A stretch of DNA of 30,887 bases from a virus, in the IMG/VR virus record IMGVR_UViG_3300022841_000005, positions 1 through 30,887 of that record, one strand, 5' to 3'. A program made the position numbers and the translations under genes. Position 1 is the first letter of the stretch. Every line of letters starts with the position of its first letter. The notes beneath the pieces were generated by a model, which worked only from the letters and a program-made list of their open reading frames with translations, was not told where the DNA came from and did no database searches. This document shows positions 1 through 8,332 of this stretch, one piece after another.

Positions 1-121
1 TCGGGTAAATACAATATTAAAGAATACGATACAGCAAACCCTGAGGTGTTAAAAGATATGCCGATGAGTGCAGCTTTAGGTAGCCTTTTTTTTTTGTATC
101 ATTTAGGGATGGAGTTATCGA
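1..121. repeat. Left copy of 121-bp terminal direct repeat
   Basis: The first 121 bases are identical to the last 121 (30767-30887), including the length of a T10 run. A protein-coding frame passes through the junction without a break. An odd overlap of this length at the ends of a contig is typical of assembler k-mer overlap on a circular or circularly permuted genome, so the unit length would be 30,766 bp. A true short terminal repeat is possible but less likely, because the repeat lies wholly inside a gene. Confidence 0.95.
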
Positions 122-267
122 AACATATGATTCTTTGTTCAACCAATCAGGAGGACAGACAGGTTATTCAAGAACTGCAAACTTTGGACAAAAATGGGGT
201 TGGTATCAATCTATTTATGGACTCGCTAACGGAGATGTTCAAAGATTTGAAGATATCACTAAATTAA
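1..267 (+). CDS. Tail assembly chaperone, G-type product (C-terminal part; gene begins at 30380 across the join)
   Basis: This is the downstream part of the gene that starts at 30380; joined, the unshifted product has 217 codons. In this frame the part after the T10 run reads LFFLYHLGMELSKHM and ends in NGVGINLFMDSLTEM and DLKISLN. That pattern looks like a normal amphipathic protein end, not a random frame. The first 160 residues are shared with a longer frameshifted product (see 93-350). Tail assembly chaperones bind the tape measure protein while the tail tube polymerises and are absent from the mature virion. The assignment rests on the G/GT layout, on the T-like extension and on position between terminase and tail genes; no annotated homologue was available to compare. 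Confidence 0.65.
   Translation, partial: SGKYNIKEYDTANPEVLKDMPMSAALGSLFFLYHLGMELSKHMILCSTNQEDRQVIQELQTLDKNGVGINLFMDSLTEMFKDLKISLN
85..96 (+). promoter_or_regulatory. Candidate -1 programmed ribosomal frameshift site (T10 run)
   Basis: The zero frame reads CTT TTT TTT TTG at 85-96. This contains T TTT TTT (87-93) and T TTT TTG (90-96), both in the X XXY YYZ register required for tandem -1 slippage. After a -1 shift the frame is open to a stop at 348-350, directly against the ATG of the next gene at 351. A miscalled homopolymer (true length 8 or 11) would give the same appearance and must be excluded. Transcriptional slippage on the T run is a further alternative. Confidence 0.6.
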
Positions 268-350
268 ATATACATCAATGTCTAACGATGCTATCTTTTA
301 AAAAGGAATTGGCGGAGGTTGAATCACAAAATATTAAAAACAAATTCTAA
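93..350 (+). CDS. T-like extension of the tail assembly chaperone (GT product by -1 frameshift)
   Basis: Read in the -1 frame, this adds 85 residues to the shared 160-residue N-terminal part, giving a product of about 245 aa. The segment FGQKWGWYQSIYGLANGD, followed by FEDITKL and an L/C-rich helix, has the features of T-domains of tail chaperones: a WGWY core, a GD turn, then D-[IV]-T-x-L. The stop codon abuts the next start at 351, as expected for a real gene. From about 93 to 267 both frames are open, so this stretch would be dual-coding. An internal start such as TTG at 135 is an alternative, but no convincing initiation context precedes it. Confidence 0.6.
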   Translation, partial: FVSFRDGVIETYDSLFNQSGGQTGYSRTANFGQKWGWYQSIYGLANGDVQRFEDITKLNIHQCLTMLSFKKELAEVESQNIKNKF

Positions 351-806
351 ATGCAAGGATTTTATACAGTTACTCAAAAAATTAAAGACCAATTGTTAGC
401 AGACGCAGACGTCAACACCGTAACGTCTGGCGATATTGCTCGTGTTGATTTAGCTAAACAATCGATATACCCTATCTCTCATTTAATGGTTAACAACGTG
501 TCTAATAACGACCAAGTGTTAACTTTCTCAATGTCTGTCTTAGCTATGGATGTTGTCAATGTATCTAAAGAAGAAACAACGGATATATTTAGAGGTAATA
601 ACAACGAGCAAGATATTTTAAACACTCAATTAGTTGTGTTAAATAAGTTGGTTCAATTATTAAGAGGCGGCGGATTACATCAAGAAAAATATCAATTACA
701 AGGCACACCATCTTTTGAGCCTTTTTATGATAGGTTCGAGAATGAGGTAGCGGGTTGGGCATTAAGCTTTGAGATTATAGTACCTAACGAGGTTGAGATA
801 TGTTAA
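351..806 (+). CDS. Putative tail terminator / neck-type tail protein (151 aa)
   Basis: A 151-residue soluble protein whose ATG directly follows the chaperone stop and whose end overlaps the next gene by 7 nt. Visible features are a central DILNTQLVVLNKLVQLLRGG helix, then FEPFYDRFENEVAGWALSFEI and an IVPNEVEIC end. This 'EPFYDRFENxxAGW' signature is, from memory, shared by a conserved tail-region protein of Bacteroidetes phages. Its size and its place next to a gp10-like gene fit a tail-terminator or tail-completion role at the head-proximal tube end. That function is inferred from context and no catalytic motif is expected. Confidence 0.5.
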   Translation: MQGFYTVTQKIKDQLLADADVNTVTSGDIARVDLAKQSIYPISHLMVNNVSNNDQVLTFSMSVLAMDVVNVSKEETTDIFRGNNNEQDILNTQLVVLNKLVQLLRGGGLHQEKYQLQGTPSFEPFYDRFENEVAGWALSFEIIVPNEVEIC

Positions 807-1339
807 AGAATGTACAAGCGGAATTAAATAGATTTGGTAAGTATGTAATACAGCAGTCAAGGTCTAATCTAAGTAAGACTAATAAGAACGACACAAAGGC
901 GGGGTATGATAGTTTGAAATATGATTTGAATGTAAGCCCTAATAGTTTCGGTCTTGAGTTCTTAATGGAAAACTATTTAGTGTTTCAAGACAGAGGTGTT
1001 AAGGGTACGAAGAGCGGAAAGTCTTTAGACAACTTCTCTTATAAAAAGAGTTCGAATTTAGTAGGTGTTGAATACCATACGGGTACATTTAAGAAATGGG
1101 CTAAACGTAAAGGTGTACAGTTTAGAAATAAGAAAGGACGATATGTAACACACGAACAGACAGGTTATATGTTGGCGAACCTAATAAAAAGGAGAGGTAT
1201 AAAGCCTAGTATGTTTTTTACGAAGCCATTTAACAAAGCATTCGAAAGACTAGATAAAGACATTGTAAAAGCATTTAGATTAGATGTCGAAGCATTACTA
1301 TTAACAACAACTAAAGACAATTTAAACAATGGCAATTAA
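800..1339 (+). CDS. Putative HK97 gp10-like head-tail joining / tail completion protein (179 aa)
   Basis: A basic 179-residue protein. The N-terminal helix (about residues 1-25) is followed by a segment with VFQDRGVKGTKSG (about 55-75), then GTFKKWAKRKGVQ and KPSMFFTKPFNKAFERL. The 'x-D-x-G-V-x-G-T' strand plus a C-terminal helix with PS(x)FF before it resemble gp10-like neck proteins, which sit at the interface of connector and tail. It overlaps both neighbours (7 nt and 11 nt), so it is part of a tightly packed late operon. The family call is by pattern and is moderately sure. Confidence 0.5.
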   Translation: MLKNVQAELNRFGKYVIQQSRSNLSKTNKNDTKAGYDSLKYDLNVSPNSFGLEFLMENYLVFQDRGVKGTKSGKSLDNFSYKKSSNLVGVEYHTGTFKKWAKRKGVQFRNKKGRYVTHEQTGYMLANLIKRRGIKPSMFFTKPFNKAFERLDKDIVKAFRLDVEALLLTTTKDNLNNGN

Positions 1340-2429
1340 TACACGAAGCCCTTATTTCGTTTCGATTGAAGACGAAAACATATCTTACGCTGAGTTGAAG
1401 ATATACGTTTGGGAGGGCGATAAAAACACACCACCAAGTGAAGAAAAATATTATTTAAAAAAGAATACATTGCCGGGTGTTACTAAAGTAAGTTTTGAGG
1501 TATCGGAATTGATTAGAGATTTTATAGGTGTTAAGTTTCGCTTTGCAAGTATTTTGCAAGATGGTATAGAAAACCAAATAGAAGACGGATTCTCTAGGTT
1601 GATTATAACGGCTAGTGATTCTGGAAACTCGGTTGTATGGGTCAAATTAGATTTAAAGGCTTACGATTCTAACGACATCGAAATAGCGGATAGTACAGAA
1701 ACAAACTTAGCTTTAGACTCTTATTCTTATTTCGAAAACTCAGGTTTCAACTTAGGCGAAAGTTCAATATTAATAAGTAATCGTAATTTAGTTTTACTAA
1801 GAGAAGACGCTTATAACCTACCAATCTATGTTGAAAACAATCCTACTGTAACTTTGTACAATGGTGCAACGGTTGTAAAAACAGAATCTTATATCGCATC
1901 TGATGAAAGCAATGAGCAAATAGAATACTTTAACATATTTGATATTGGCGATTTAACTAGCATAGTAGTTGTAGACGACAACAAAACGGAAACAATAAAA
2001 CTAAGTGTTATAAGTGAGTGCAAACAAACACCTTCAAAAGTAACTTTTCTAAATAAGTTCGGGGTGTTGGAAAATATGCATTTCTTAAAGAAATACGTAG
2101 AAACAATAAACACAACAAAAGATTCTTACAAAAGCAACATACTTACGTTTGGTAATTCATACGACAACACGAACCACGTTAACAAAGATTTTAACATCAA
2201 TGCAAACGAATCTATTTCTTTGAGTTCAGGTTTTTTAAACGAGGGCTATAACGAAACCCTAAGACAGCTTTTGTTATCAGAGCAAGTATGGAATACAAAA
2301 AGCGCTAAAACTACACCAATAAACGTTAAAACAAGCAGTCAAGTTTATAAGACATCTTTAAATGACAAGCTAGTAGAATACACGATAAACTTTGAAAACT
2401 CATTTGATACAATAAACAATATTAGATAG
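1329..2429 (+). CDS. Tail-associated structural protein, function unknown (366 aa)
   Basis: It begins at ATG 1329, overlaps the upstream gene by 11 nt, and is followed without a gap by the next gene at 2430. The protein is rich in beta-type sequence with many Asn, Thr and Ser. The first 100 residues hold YAELKIYVWEGDKN and an LIRDFIGVKFRF segment. The middle has a VTLYNGATVVKTESY strand pair, and residues about 225-250 contain a CKQTPSKVTFLNKFGVLE stretch. I know similar proteins upstream of tape-measure genes in Bacteroidetes phages, where they are listed as virion or tail proteins without a proven role. A distal-tail or tail-sheath-like beta protein is plausible. Confidence 0.5.
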   Translation: MAINTRSPYFVSIEDENISYAELKIYVWEGDKNTPPSEEKYYLKKNTLPGVTKVSFEVSELIRDFIGVKFRFASILQDGIENQIEDGFSRLIITASDSGNSVVWVKLDLKAYDSNDIEIADSTETNLALDSYSYFENSGFNLGESSILISNRNLVLLREDAYNLPIYVENNPTVTLYNGATVVKTESYIASDESNEQIEYFNIFDIGDLTSIVVVDDNKTETIKLSVISECKQTPSKVTFLNKFGVLENMHFLKKYVETINTTKDSYKSNILTFGNSYDNTNHVNKDFNINANESISLSSGFLNEGYNETLRQLLLSEQVWNTKSAKTTPINVKTSSQVYKTSLNDKLVEYTINFENSFDTINNIR

Positions 2430-4460
2430 ATGCAAAAAATACAACTATACATTGAGGGTCAAAGGGTGTCTATGTTTGAGGATGAAAGCGTAACGATTAC
2501 GCAATCAATTCAAAACATTAAAGACATATCTAAGGTTTTTACTGACTTTACGCAAACGTTTAGTCTACCAGCGGATAGTGTAAATAATAAGATATTCAAT
2601 CACTACGAAAACAATAGCATTGTTGGGGGTTTTGATGGACGTAAAAAGAAAAGCGCTAACATTGAGTTGAACGGTTTGCCTTTTAAAGATGGTAAAATTA
2701 AACTAGAAGGTGTTGGATTGAAGAATAACAAGGCACACACGTACAAAATAACTTTTTTCGGTAGTACGGTAGAGCTAAAAGATTTGTTAGGCGATGATAA
2801 TTTATCAGCTTTAGCGAATGGTTTATCAGCTTATAATAAAACATACTCGCCAACGGACATAAAAAGCAGTCTGCAATTAGACCCTACTACAAATGATGTA
2901 ATCACACCTTTGATAAGTCACACACGTAGGCTTTTTTATGATAGTTCGGACGGTCAACACGGCAATACGGGCGATGGTAATCTATTTTATACGAACGAAG
3001 ACAACCATAACCACGGAGTTTTATGGTCAGATTTAAAGTATGCGATTCGGTTAGATGTAATAATTAAAGCAATTGAGACAACGTATGGTATAGTGTTTAG
3101 TGATGATTTTTTTACAAACACAAACGAGCCATATTATAATTTGTTTTTATGGTTGCATAGAAAAAAAGGAGATGTAGAATCACCTTCTGGGCTTAACGAA
3201 TCTATTGTAGACGGTTGGTCTTACGAGGTTGATGATGATACGGTTACTAAAATAAGCAATACATCATTGACCGTAAATGGAAACCCTTTAAAATATAAGG
3301 CTCATAGTTTGACTTTTTACACCTCATCTTCTGAGGATTATATTGTGTCGCTTTTAAAAGATGGATTAGAGGTTTATAATTCTGGCACAACTTCGGGAAA
3401 TTTAGCCATAGGCGATAATGATTTTGATTTAGAAAGAGGTAATTATACGACTTATATTAGCTCAAGTGCAAGTATAACCTTTTCTAGAATAGATTGGTTT
3501 GTTGTTTATAGACCTGACAATTCACAAGAACTTTATGAAAAAACATATTCTTCAGGTACATATGTTCATACAAATAATTTTGTGTTTGACATTACGCAAC
3601 AAATCCCCGAAATAAAAGTAATTGATTTTATTACAGGCGTTTTCAAAACATTCAATCTTACAGCTTTTGTAGATAAAAACACAAAAGAAATAGTAGTAAA
3701 AACATTAGATAGTTTTTATGCAGATGGTAACTCTTTTGAGATTACAAAATATGTAGTTCCAAGTGTTAGTTCTGTGGATTCTGCTTTACCTTTTAGACAA
3801 ATAAATCTAAAACATAAAAGCACTAAGACGTTTTTAGCTGCTATTCATAATCAATTATTTGGAAAACAATGGGCAACTATAGAATATAAAAACGGTGAAA
3901 AATTAGACGGTGGTATCTACAATGTCGAGACTTGTTTTTCTCATTTAAAATATGAGCGTCTATACAACGTAAATGATGACACGGCTACAACTATTCAATA
4001 TGGTTATTTCGTGGATGACAATCAAGAATCTTTTTATAGTGAGCCGTTGTTATTTTATCCTGTAAAGCAAACAAATGGCACCGCTATAAACTTTCGTACA
4101 AGTGAGATATCTTATTCAAGTGTTACGAATTACAACGTACCATCGAATAGCCTGTCTTTGTCTTCATCAATTAGCAAGGCAAATATTAATTTCTTTAACG
4201 AGTTAAACGAATACCAAACCGTTTTACCAAATGATTTTACAGACACCTTATTCGAGGTTTATTATAAGAATTATATTGCTGGGGTTTTTAATGAATCAAA
4301 TAGAATAACAAAGCTAACCGCTTACTTGCCTTTAAAGATAATGTTAAATTTTACGTTGGCAGATAGGTTCGAGATTAACGGAAAGAGTTATAAAATAAAT
4401 TCAATTAAAACAAATCTTAAAAGCGGAAAATCTGATTTAGAATTATTAAACGATATATAA
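2430..4460 (+). CDS. Large tail tip / baseplate-type structural protein (676 aa)
   Basis: 676 residues, starting exactly after the stop of the previous gene. The N-terminal part has VFTDFTQTFSLPADSVNNK, then FDGRKKKSANIELNGLPFKDG, a pattern I associate with large tail proteins of Bacteroidetes phages. The middle (about residues 260-380) looks like an inserted, Ser/Thr/Asp-rich beta module (YKAHSLTFYTSSSEDYI and following). The C-terminal 60 residues, with LPLKIMLNFTLADRFEING and YKINSIKTNLKSGKSDLEL, form a compact beta end. Size and location before the tape measure suggest a distal tail or hub protein. The inserted module might contact host surfaces, but this is inference only. Confidence 0.5.
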   Translation: MQKIQLYIEGQRVSMFEDESVTITQSIQNIKDISKVFTDFTQTFSLPADSVNNKIFNHYENNSIVGGFDGRKKKSANIELNGLPFKDGKIKLEGVGLKNNKAHTYKITFFGSTVELKDLLGDDNLSALANGLSAYNKTYSPTDIKSSLQLDPTTNDVITPLISHTRRLFYDSSDGQHGNTGDGNLFYTNEDNHNHGVLWSDLKYAIRLDVIIKAIETTYGIVFSDDFFTNTNEPYYNLFLWLHRKKGDVESPSGLNESIVDGWSYEVDDDTVTKISNTSLTVNGNPLKYKAHSLTFYTSSSEDYIVSLLKDGLEVYNSGTTSGNLAIGDNDFDLERGNYTTYISSSASITFSRIDWFVVYRPDNSQELYEKTYSSGTYVHTNNFVFDITQQIPEIKVIDFITGVFKTFNLTAFVDKNTKEIVVKTLDSFYADGNSFEITKYVVPSVSSVDSALPFRQINLKHKSTKTFLAAIHNQLFGKQWATIEYKNGEKLDGGIYNVETCFSHLKYERLYNVNDDTATTIQYGYFVDDNQESFYSEPLLFYPVKQTNGTAINFRTSEISYSSVTNYNVPSNSLSLSSSISKANINFFNELNEYQTVLPNDFTDTLFEVYYKNYIAGVFNESNRITKLTAYLPLKIMLNFTLADRFEINGKSYKINSIKTNLKSGKSDLELLNDI

Positions 4461-4592
4461 ATGATAGATAAAATATTATTCTTATTAAAAGATACGGATT
4501 GCAAAAGTGATATTGTGCAATTAGCAAAAGGTAAAAACAAGTTCCCAAATAGTTTTAAAGAATTAATAAAAAGACAAGAATGGAAAAGATAG
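4461..4592 (+). CDS. Small protein overlapping the tape-measure start (43 aa)
   Basis: ATG 4461 follows the preceding stop at once, and the stop TAG lies 13 nt inside the tape-measure gene. The 43-residue product (MIDKILFLLKDTDCKSDIVQ at its start) is Lys-rich and has one Cys. Gene packing with no gap on the left and an overlap on the right argues that it is translated and coupled to the tape measure gene. No function is recognised. Confidence 0.55.
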   Translation: MIDKILFLLKDTDCKSDIVQLAKGKNKFPNSFKELIKRQEWKR

Positions 4593-6508
4593 TAGTTGAG
4601 TTAGATGTAAAGTCGGGAGATGCTGAAAAGAACGTTAAAGCGGTTGGAGGTAGTTTAAAAGATTTAAACAAAGAAGCTACAACGGCAACAAAAAAAACTA
4701 AAAAAGGTTTAGATGACACGGGAAAAGCTGCAAAGAAATCAGAAAAAAGCGTTGGTCTTTTAACCAAAGGTTTTAAGGGAATGGGTACGGCTTTGAAATC
4801 TGCGGGTATCGGTTTGTTTTTGGCAGCGATTGGTATTCTTTTTGAGGTGGTACGTAAGAACCAAAAAGTTTTAGATGCTTTAGAAACCGCAACAAACTTT
4901 ATAGCTTTAGGTTTTAAAGCCGTTACAGATGCGTTGTCGAATGCTTACAAATCACTTACGGAAGCTACTAATGGATTTGACGCTTTAAAGAAGGTTGTTG
5001 GCGGTTTAATGACTATTGCATTAGTTCCTTTAAAAATGTTGTTTTATGAATTAAAACTAGCTATGGAGGTTCTTAAACTTGGTTACGAATCTATGTTTGG
5101 AGATGATGCATCTATTAAACAAGCAAAAGCAGACTTAGCACAAACACGATTAGATATATTAGAGGTTTCTGCAGATGCAATTCAAGCGGGTAAAGATATT
5201 GCGAACAACATAGTTGAAGCAGTTAGCGAAGTTGGAGCGGGTGTTAGTGCAGTTGTCAAAGAAGTGTCTAAGATAGACCCTAAAAAGCTTTTAGAAACTG
5301 CTGATGCAATGACAACGTTAAAAAATAATGCAGAAGTAGCAGCTGCGGTGCAAGCTGGGTTGGTTGAAAAGTACGATAGACTAGCAGAGAAACAAAGACA
5401 AGTTAGAGATGAAGAACGTAATAGTATAGCGGACAGAAAAAATGCAAATGATGAGTTATTAATCATTTTAGAAAAGCAAGAGAAAGCAATGTTAAAAGCT
5501 GCTGATGCTCAAATCGCAGACGCACAGGCTCAACTATTAGCAAACGATAACCAAGAAAATAGAATCAAATTAATTGATGCAGAGAATAATAAATTAGGAG
5601 TTAAGGCACAAATAACGGGTTTATTATCAGAGCAAAAAGTAAATGATTTAGGACTAGATAGAGAACAAATAGCCTTAGATAATTTAAAAGGAGAAAGCGA
5701 AAGTAGACTAAGTATTGAGCGTAAAAGATTTAATGCAGAGCAAATAGATGATGAATTATTAAGACTAGAAAAGTTAAAAGAAATTGATGCCTTAGAAAAA
5801 AAACAAGAAAGCGAAAGGCTACAATCAATTGTAGACAATGCAAATGCAGGAACACAAGCTAAGATAGATGCTCAAATAGCCCTAGACGATTTTACAGAAC
5901 AATCGAGACAAGTTGGTATTGATAGGGAAACCGAAATAGAAGAAAAAAGAATCGCTTTAAAAACAAGAACTTTAGATTCTATAATAGGCTTAGCGGGTGC
6001 AGAAAGTGCTTTAGGAAAAGCGGGTCTAATTGCAAAACAATTCTTACTAGCTAAAGAATTGCTGATTGATTTAGGTTACATAAAAAGTAAAGCAACAAAA
6101 ACAATTGTTAGTGCAAATTTAGACGCAGCGTCAAGTGGTGCAAGTGTCGCTACGGGTTTTTCTAAAACGTTGGCTTTAGGTTTTCCTGCAGCTATTCCCG
6201 CTTTAATTGGTTACGCGGCGAGTGCAGCTGGTATTATATCATCTGTCGCTTCTGCGGTCGGTGGTGCGAAAAGTGTTGCGTCTTCTATAGGTGGTTCGGG
6301 TGGTGGTTCTAGTCCGTCTAGCCCAACTATACCATCGATACCAAGCACACCGCCCTCTTTTAATATCGTAGGTCAAAGTGATACAAACCAATTAGCGGAT
6401 GCAATAGGCGGACAATCACAACAACCTACACGGGCGTACGTGGTTAGTGGAGATGTAACGACATCACAATCTTTAGATAGAAATATTATAGATGGAGCAT
6501 CGATTTAA
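4580..6508 (+). CDS. Tape measure protein (642 aa)
   Basis: The tape measure spans the tail lumen and sets tail length. Evidence is overall architecture: Lys/Ala-rich helical N-terminus (residues 1-70); a hydrophobic stretch at about 75-91 (SAGIGLFLAAIGILFEVV); long Ala/Glu/Gln/Lys-rich coiled-coil sequence at about 140-470; a second hydrophobic Ala/Gly region at about 530-580; and a Gly/Ser/Pro-rich tail. At 642 residues it is short for a siphovirus tape measure, predicting a fairly short tail. No peptidoglycan hydrolase motif is visible in it. It overlaps the small gene upstream by 13 nt. About 36 bp after its stop lies a candidate late promoter for the head module. Confidence 0.85.
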   Translation: MEKIVVELDVKSGDAEKNVKAVGGSLKDLNKEATTATKKTKKGLDDTGKAAKKSEKSVGLLTKGFKGMGTALKSAGIGLFLAAIGILFEVVRKNQKVLDALETATNFIALGFKAVTDALSNAYKSLTEATNGFDALKKVVGGLMTIALVPLKMLFYELKLAMEVLKLGYESMFGDDASIKQAKADLAQTRLDILEVSADAIQAGKDIANNIVEAVSEVGAGVSAVVKEVSKIDPKKLLETADAMTTLKNNAEVAAAVQAGLVEKYDRLAEKQRQVRDEERNSIADRKNANDELLIILEKQEKAMLKAADAQIADAQAQLLANDNQENRIKLIDAENNKLGVKAQITGLLSEQKVNDLGLDREQIALDNLKGESESRLSIERKRFNAEQIDDELLRLEKLKEIDALEKKQESERLQSIVDNANAGTQAKIDAQIALDDFTEQSRQVGIDRETEIEEKRIALKTRTLDSIIGLAGAESALGKAGLIAKQFLLAKELLIDLGYIKSKATKTIVSANLDAASSGASVATGFSKTLALGFPAAIPALIGYAASAAGIISSVASAVGGAKSVASSIGGSGGGSSPSSPTIPSIPSTPPSFNIVGQSDTNQLADAIGGQSQQPTRAYVVSGDVTTSQSLDRNIIDGASI

Positions 6509-6512
6509 AAAT

Positions 6513-6547
6513 ACAAAAACTAACGATATAAATATTATATAACTATG
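6513..6547 (+). promoter_or_regulatory. Bipartite late element, copy 1 (ACAAAA-N14-TATTATATAA, then CTATG)
   Basis: ACAAAA at 6513-6518, 14 nt, then TATTATATAA at 6533-6542, followed by CT and the ATG of the protease gene at 6545. It is one of five copies with the same spacing in this genome, each before a late gene. Promoter function is inferred from the fixed spacing and locations. Confidence 0.5.
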
Positions 6548-7141
6548 GATATGAAAATTATAGAATTAATCTTAGACGAAGAGGAGGGTATCGGTGTTGA
6601 AGCTATTTCGGTAGTAGAAAATCCCGCTATCGAATCTGACTTTATAGCTTTGAAAAGCGAACAAATACAACTTGCTGAAATAAACAAAGAGAAACGTTTA
6701 TTGATGGGTGCTTTGTTAATACCAGAAAAGCCTATTTATCGTAAGAATGAAGTAGAAGAATATTATGTATTCTTTTCAAAAGAAACTATTGTTAAAGCTT
6801 CTCAATTATATCTAACAAACGGCAATCAATCTAACTCAACTTTAGAACATAAAGGAAAATTAGAGGGTTTAACGTTGGTAGAATCTTGGATAGTTGAGGA
6901 CAAAGACAAAGACAAAACTAAACTATACGGTTTAGATGTGCCTGTAGGTACTTGGATGGGTTCGGTAAAAGTAAACAATGATGATGTTTGGAACGAATAC
7001 GTTAAGACGGGTAAAGTAAAAGGGTTTTCTATAGAGGGATATTTTGCAGATAAATTAGTAGAAACTAAACACGATGAAAAATTGTCTTTAGAGGATGAAC
7101 AATTATTAACTGACTTAATAAAACTTTTAACAGATGGCTAG
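6545..7141 (+). CDS. Head maturation protease, XkdF-like (198 aa)
   Basis: The protein matches the XkdF-type putative phage serine protease family. It opens with IELILDEEEGIGVEAISVVENPAIESDF, a typical start; then RLLMGALLIPEKPIYR (about 51-66), STLEHKG with His102, LVESWIVED (about 111-119), GTWMGSVKV (135-143) and GFSIEGYF with Ser162. His102 and Ser162 are the probable catalytic residues. It would process the scaffold and capsid during head assembly. Here it stands alone with its acidic and coiled-coil partners before the capsid gene. The start at 6545 is set by the upstream late element; ATG 6551 in the same frame is an alternative. Confidence 0.8.
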   Translation: MDMKIIELILDEEEGIGVEAISVVENPAIESDFIALKSEQIQLAEINKEKRLLMGALLIPEKPIYRKNEVEEYYVFFSKETIVKASQLYLTNGNQSNSTLEHKGKLEGLTLVESWIVEDKDKDKTKLYGLDVPVGTWMGSVKVNNDDVWNEYVKTGKVKGFSIEGYFADKLVETKHDEKLSLEDEQLLTDLIKLLTDG

Positions 7142-7259
7142 AGCGGTTTATTGTAAGTGCAAAAACACTTATTCAATTGAATGTAAAGACGACCAAAAAT
7201 GCGAAACTCCAGACTATTGGAAACAAGGCATCGGCTCTATTAATAAAATAGATGAGTAG
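7134..7259 (+). CDS. Small Cys-containing protein (41 aa)
   Basis: ATG 7134 overlaps the protease stop by 8 nt, and the frame runs 41 codons to TAG 7257. The product has four cysteines spaced C-x-C-x(8)-C-x(5)-C (VYCKCKNTYSIECKDDQKC) and ends QGIGSINKIDE. The Cys pattern could bind a metal. Small proteins of this sort are common in Bacteroidetes phage head modules by my recollection, but no role is known. The next late element follows 6 nt after its stop. Confidence 0.5.
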   Translation: MARAVYCKCKNTYSIECKDDQKCETPDYWKQGIGSINKIDE

Positions 7260-7265
7260 CAAAAT

Positions 7266-7300
7266 ACAAAATTTAACTTAATAATTATTATATAAATATG
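7266..7300 (+). promoter_or_regulatory. Bipartite late element, copy 2 (ACAAAA-N14-TATTATATAA, then ATATG)
   Basis: ACAAAA at 7266-7271 and TATTATATAA at 7286-7295, spacing 14 nt, with the ATG of the next gene at 7298. It is identical in both boxes to copies 1 and 3. Confidence 0.5.
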
Positions 7301-7684
7301 AACGTAAGCAAACAAGTCTTTAGCAGACTTTTTAAGGAAGAGAAAACCGAGTTAGAAACTCATAAAATTGAGTTGGCATTGGTTGACGATATTGTAAAGG
7401 TTTATAATGATATAAAATCAAAAGCAGACGCCTTATCAATGCAAGCTAGACGAGCAGCACAAGAATTAGACGAAACATCAAATAAAGCAAAGCAATTATT
7501 AAAGGAGATTCAATCTTCTGAATCTGATAGCAAAAGGCTTACAACATCTGCAAAAGATTTAGGTATACAGATACCCGCAGAAGCTTCTATCGCTATTAAT
7601 CAATTACAAGCATATAGAAGTGATTTAGCGGAATTAGATTCGACAACATCAAAAGCTTCGGATATGGTTTTTGGTATGATGTAA
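7298..7684 (+). CDS. Coiled-coil head-module protein, putative scaffold or assembly factor (128 aa)
   Basis: 128 residues, almost entirely helical in pattern: a Lys/Glu-rich N-terminus (VFSRLFKEEKTELETHKIEL), then heptad-like sequence around residues 25-80 (DIKSKADALSMQARRAAQEL), and a C-terminal helix ending DMVFGMM. It has no Cys and no enzyme motif. Its place between the head protease and the capsid gene, and its composition, fit a scaffold or a capsid assembly aid. This is inference; no family is recognised. It has its own late element immediately upstream. Confidence 0.55.
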   Translation: MNVSKQVFSRLFKEEKTELETHKIELALVDDIVKVYNDIKSKADALSMQARRAAQELDETSNKAKQLLKEIQSSESDSKRLTTSAKDLGIQIPAEASIAINQLQAYRSDLAELDSTTSKASDMVFGMM

Positions 7685-7721
7685 TAATAAAATAAAAGGT
7701 TTTGAATTTTAAATTAAATAT

Positions 7722-8330
7722 ATGAACACAAAAGAAACATTAAACAAAGTTAGAACCTTACTTGGTATTCAGGTAAAGTTTGAACAGATGCAAATTGAGA
7801 ACGGTGCAGTTTTAGAAGCTGAAGCGTTTGAGGTTGGTGCAGAAGTTTTTATCGTTGCGGATGATGAAAGAGTCGCAGTACCCGTAGGAGAGTACACCGT
7901 TACAGAAAGCGGAATGGTAATCATAGTATCTGACGAGGGAATTATCGGAGAAATTAAAGACGCTACAGCACCTGAAGAAGAAGTTGTTGAAGAAGAAGAA
8001 AATCCACAAGCCGAATTACCAGCAGACCCGTCTGCAGCAGGCAGAACGCCTGTGCCGACTTTACCAGATGAATTAGCAAACGAAAAAGCAACTCCTAAAA
8101 AGGTTGTTAAATCTATTTCAGAAGAAACGTTCTTTGCAGAGATTGAGAAGTTAAGAAATGAATTTAAATTGTCTCAAGAACCTAAAGTAGAATTATCTGC
8201 GGAGGTTGAAGAAGTTAGTGGAATTTCTCACAATCCAGAAAGCAAATCAGATAAAAAAGAATTATTCCTTTATTCTCAAAAAGGTAAAAAATCAGTATTA
8301 AACACAATCTATAATCAAATAAATAAATAA
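7722..8330 (+). CDS. Acidic head-module protein, putative scaffold (202 aa)
   Basis: The first 90 residues contain a beta-like repeat region (EAFEVGAEVFIVADDERVAV, then VGEYTVTESGMVIIVSDEG). A very acidic linker follows (EEEVVEEEEN, about 86-95), then a Pro/Ala-rich stretch (about 97-125) and a Lys/Glu helix at about 130-160. The C-terminus, SQKGKKSVLNTIYNQINK, is basic. This domain order is familiar from a protein that precedes the major capsid gene in Bacteroidetes phages and may act as scaffold or capsid chaperone. It lies 2 nt before the capsid start, so the two are almost certainly co-translated. Confidence 0.55.
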   Translation: MNTKETLNKVRTLLGIQVKFEQMQIENGAVLEAEAFEVGAEVFIVADDERVAVPVGEYTVTESGMVIIVSDEGIIGEIKDATAPEEEVVEEEENPQAELPADPSAAGRTPVPTLPDELANEKATPKKVVKSISEETFFAEIEKLRNEFKLSQEPKVELSAEVEEVSGISHNPESKSDKKELFLYSQKGKKSVLNTIYNQINK

Positions 8331-8332
8331 AA

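Noticed and set aside
7692-7724. Possible sixth late element before the 202-aa head gene (ATAAAA, 14 nt, AATTAAATAT)
   Set aside because: Only 7 of 10 bases of the second box match and the distance to ATG differs; in such A/T-rich DNA this is not convincing.
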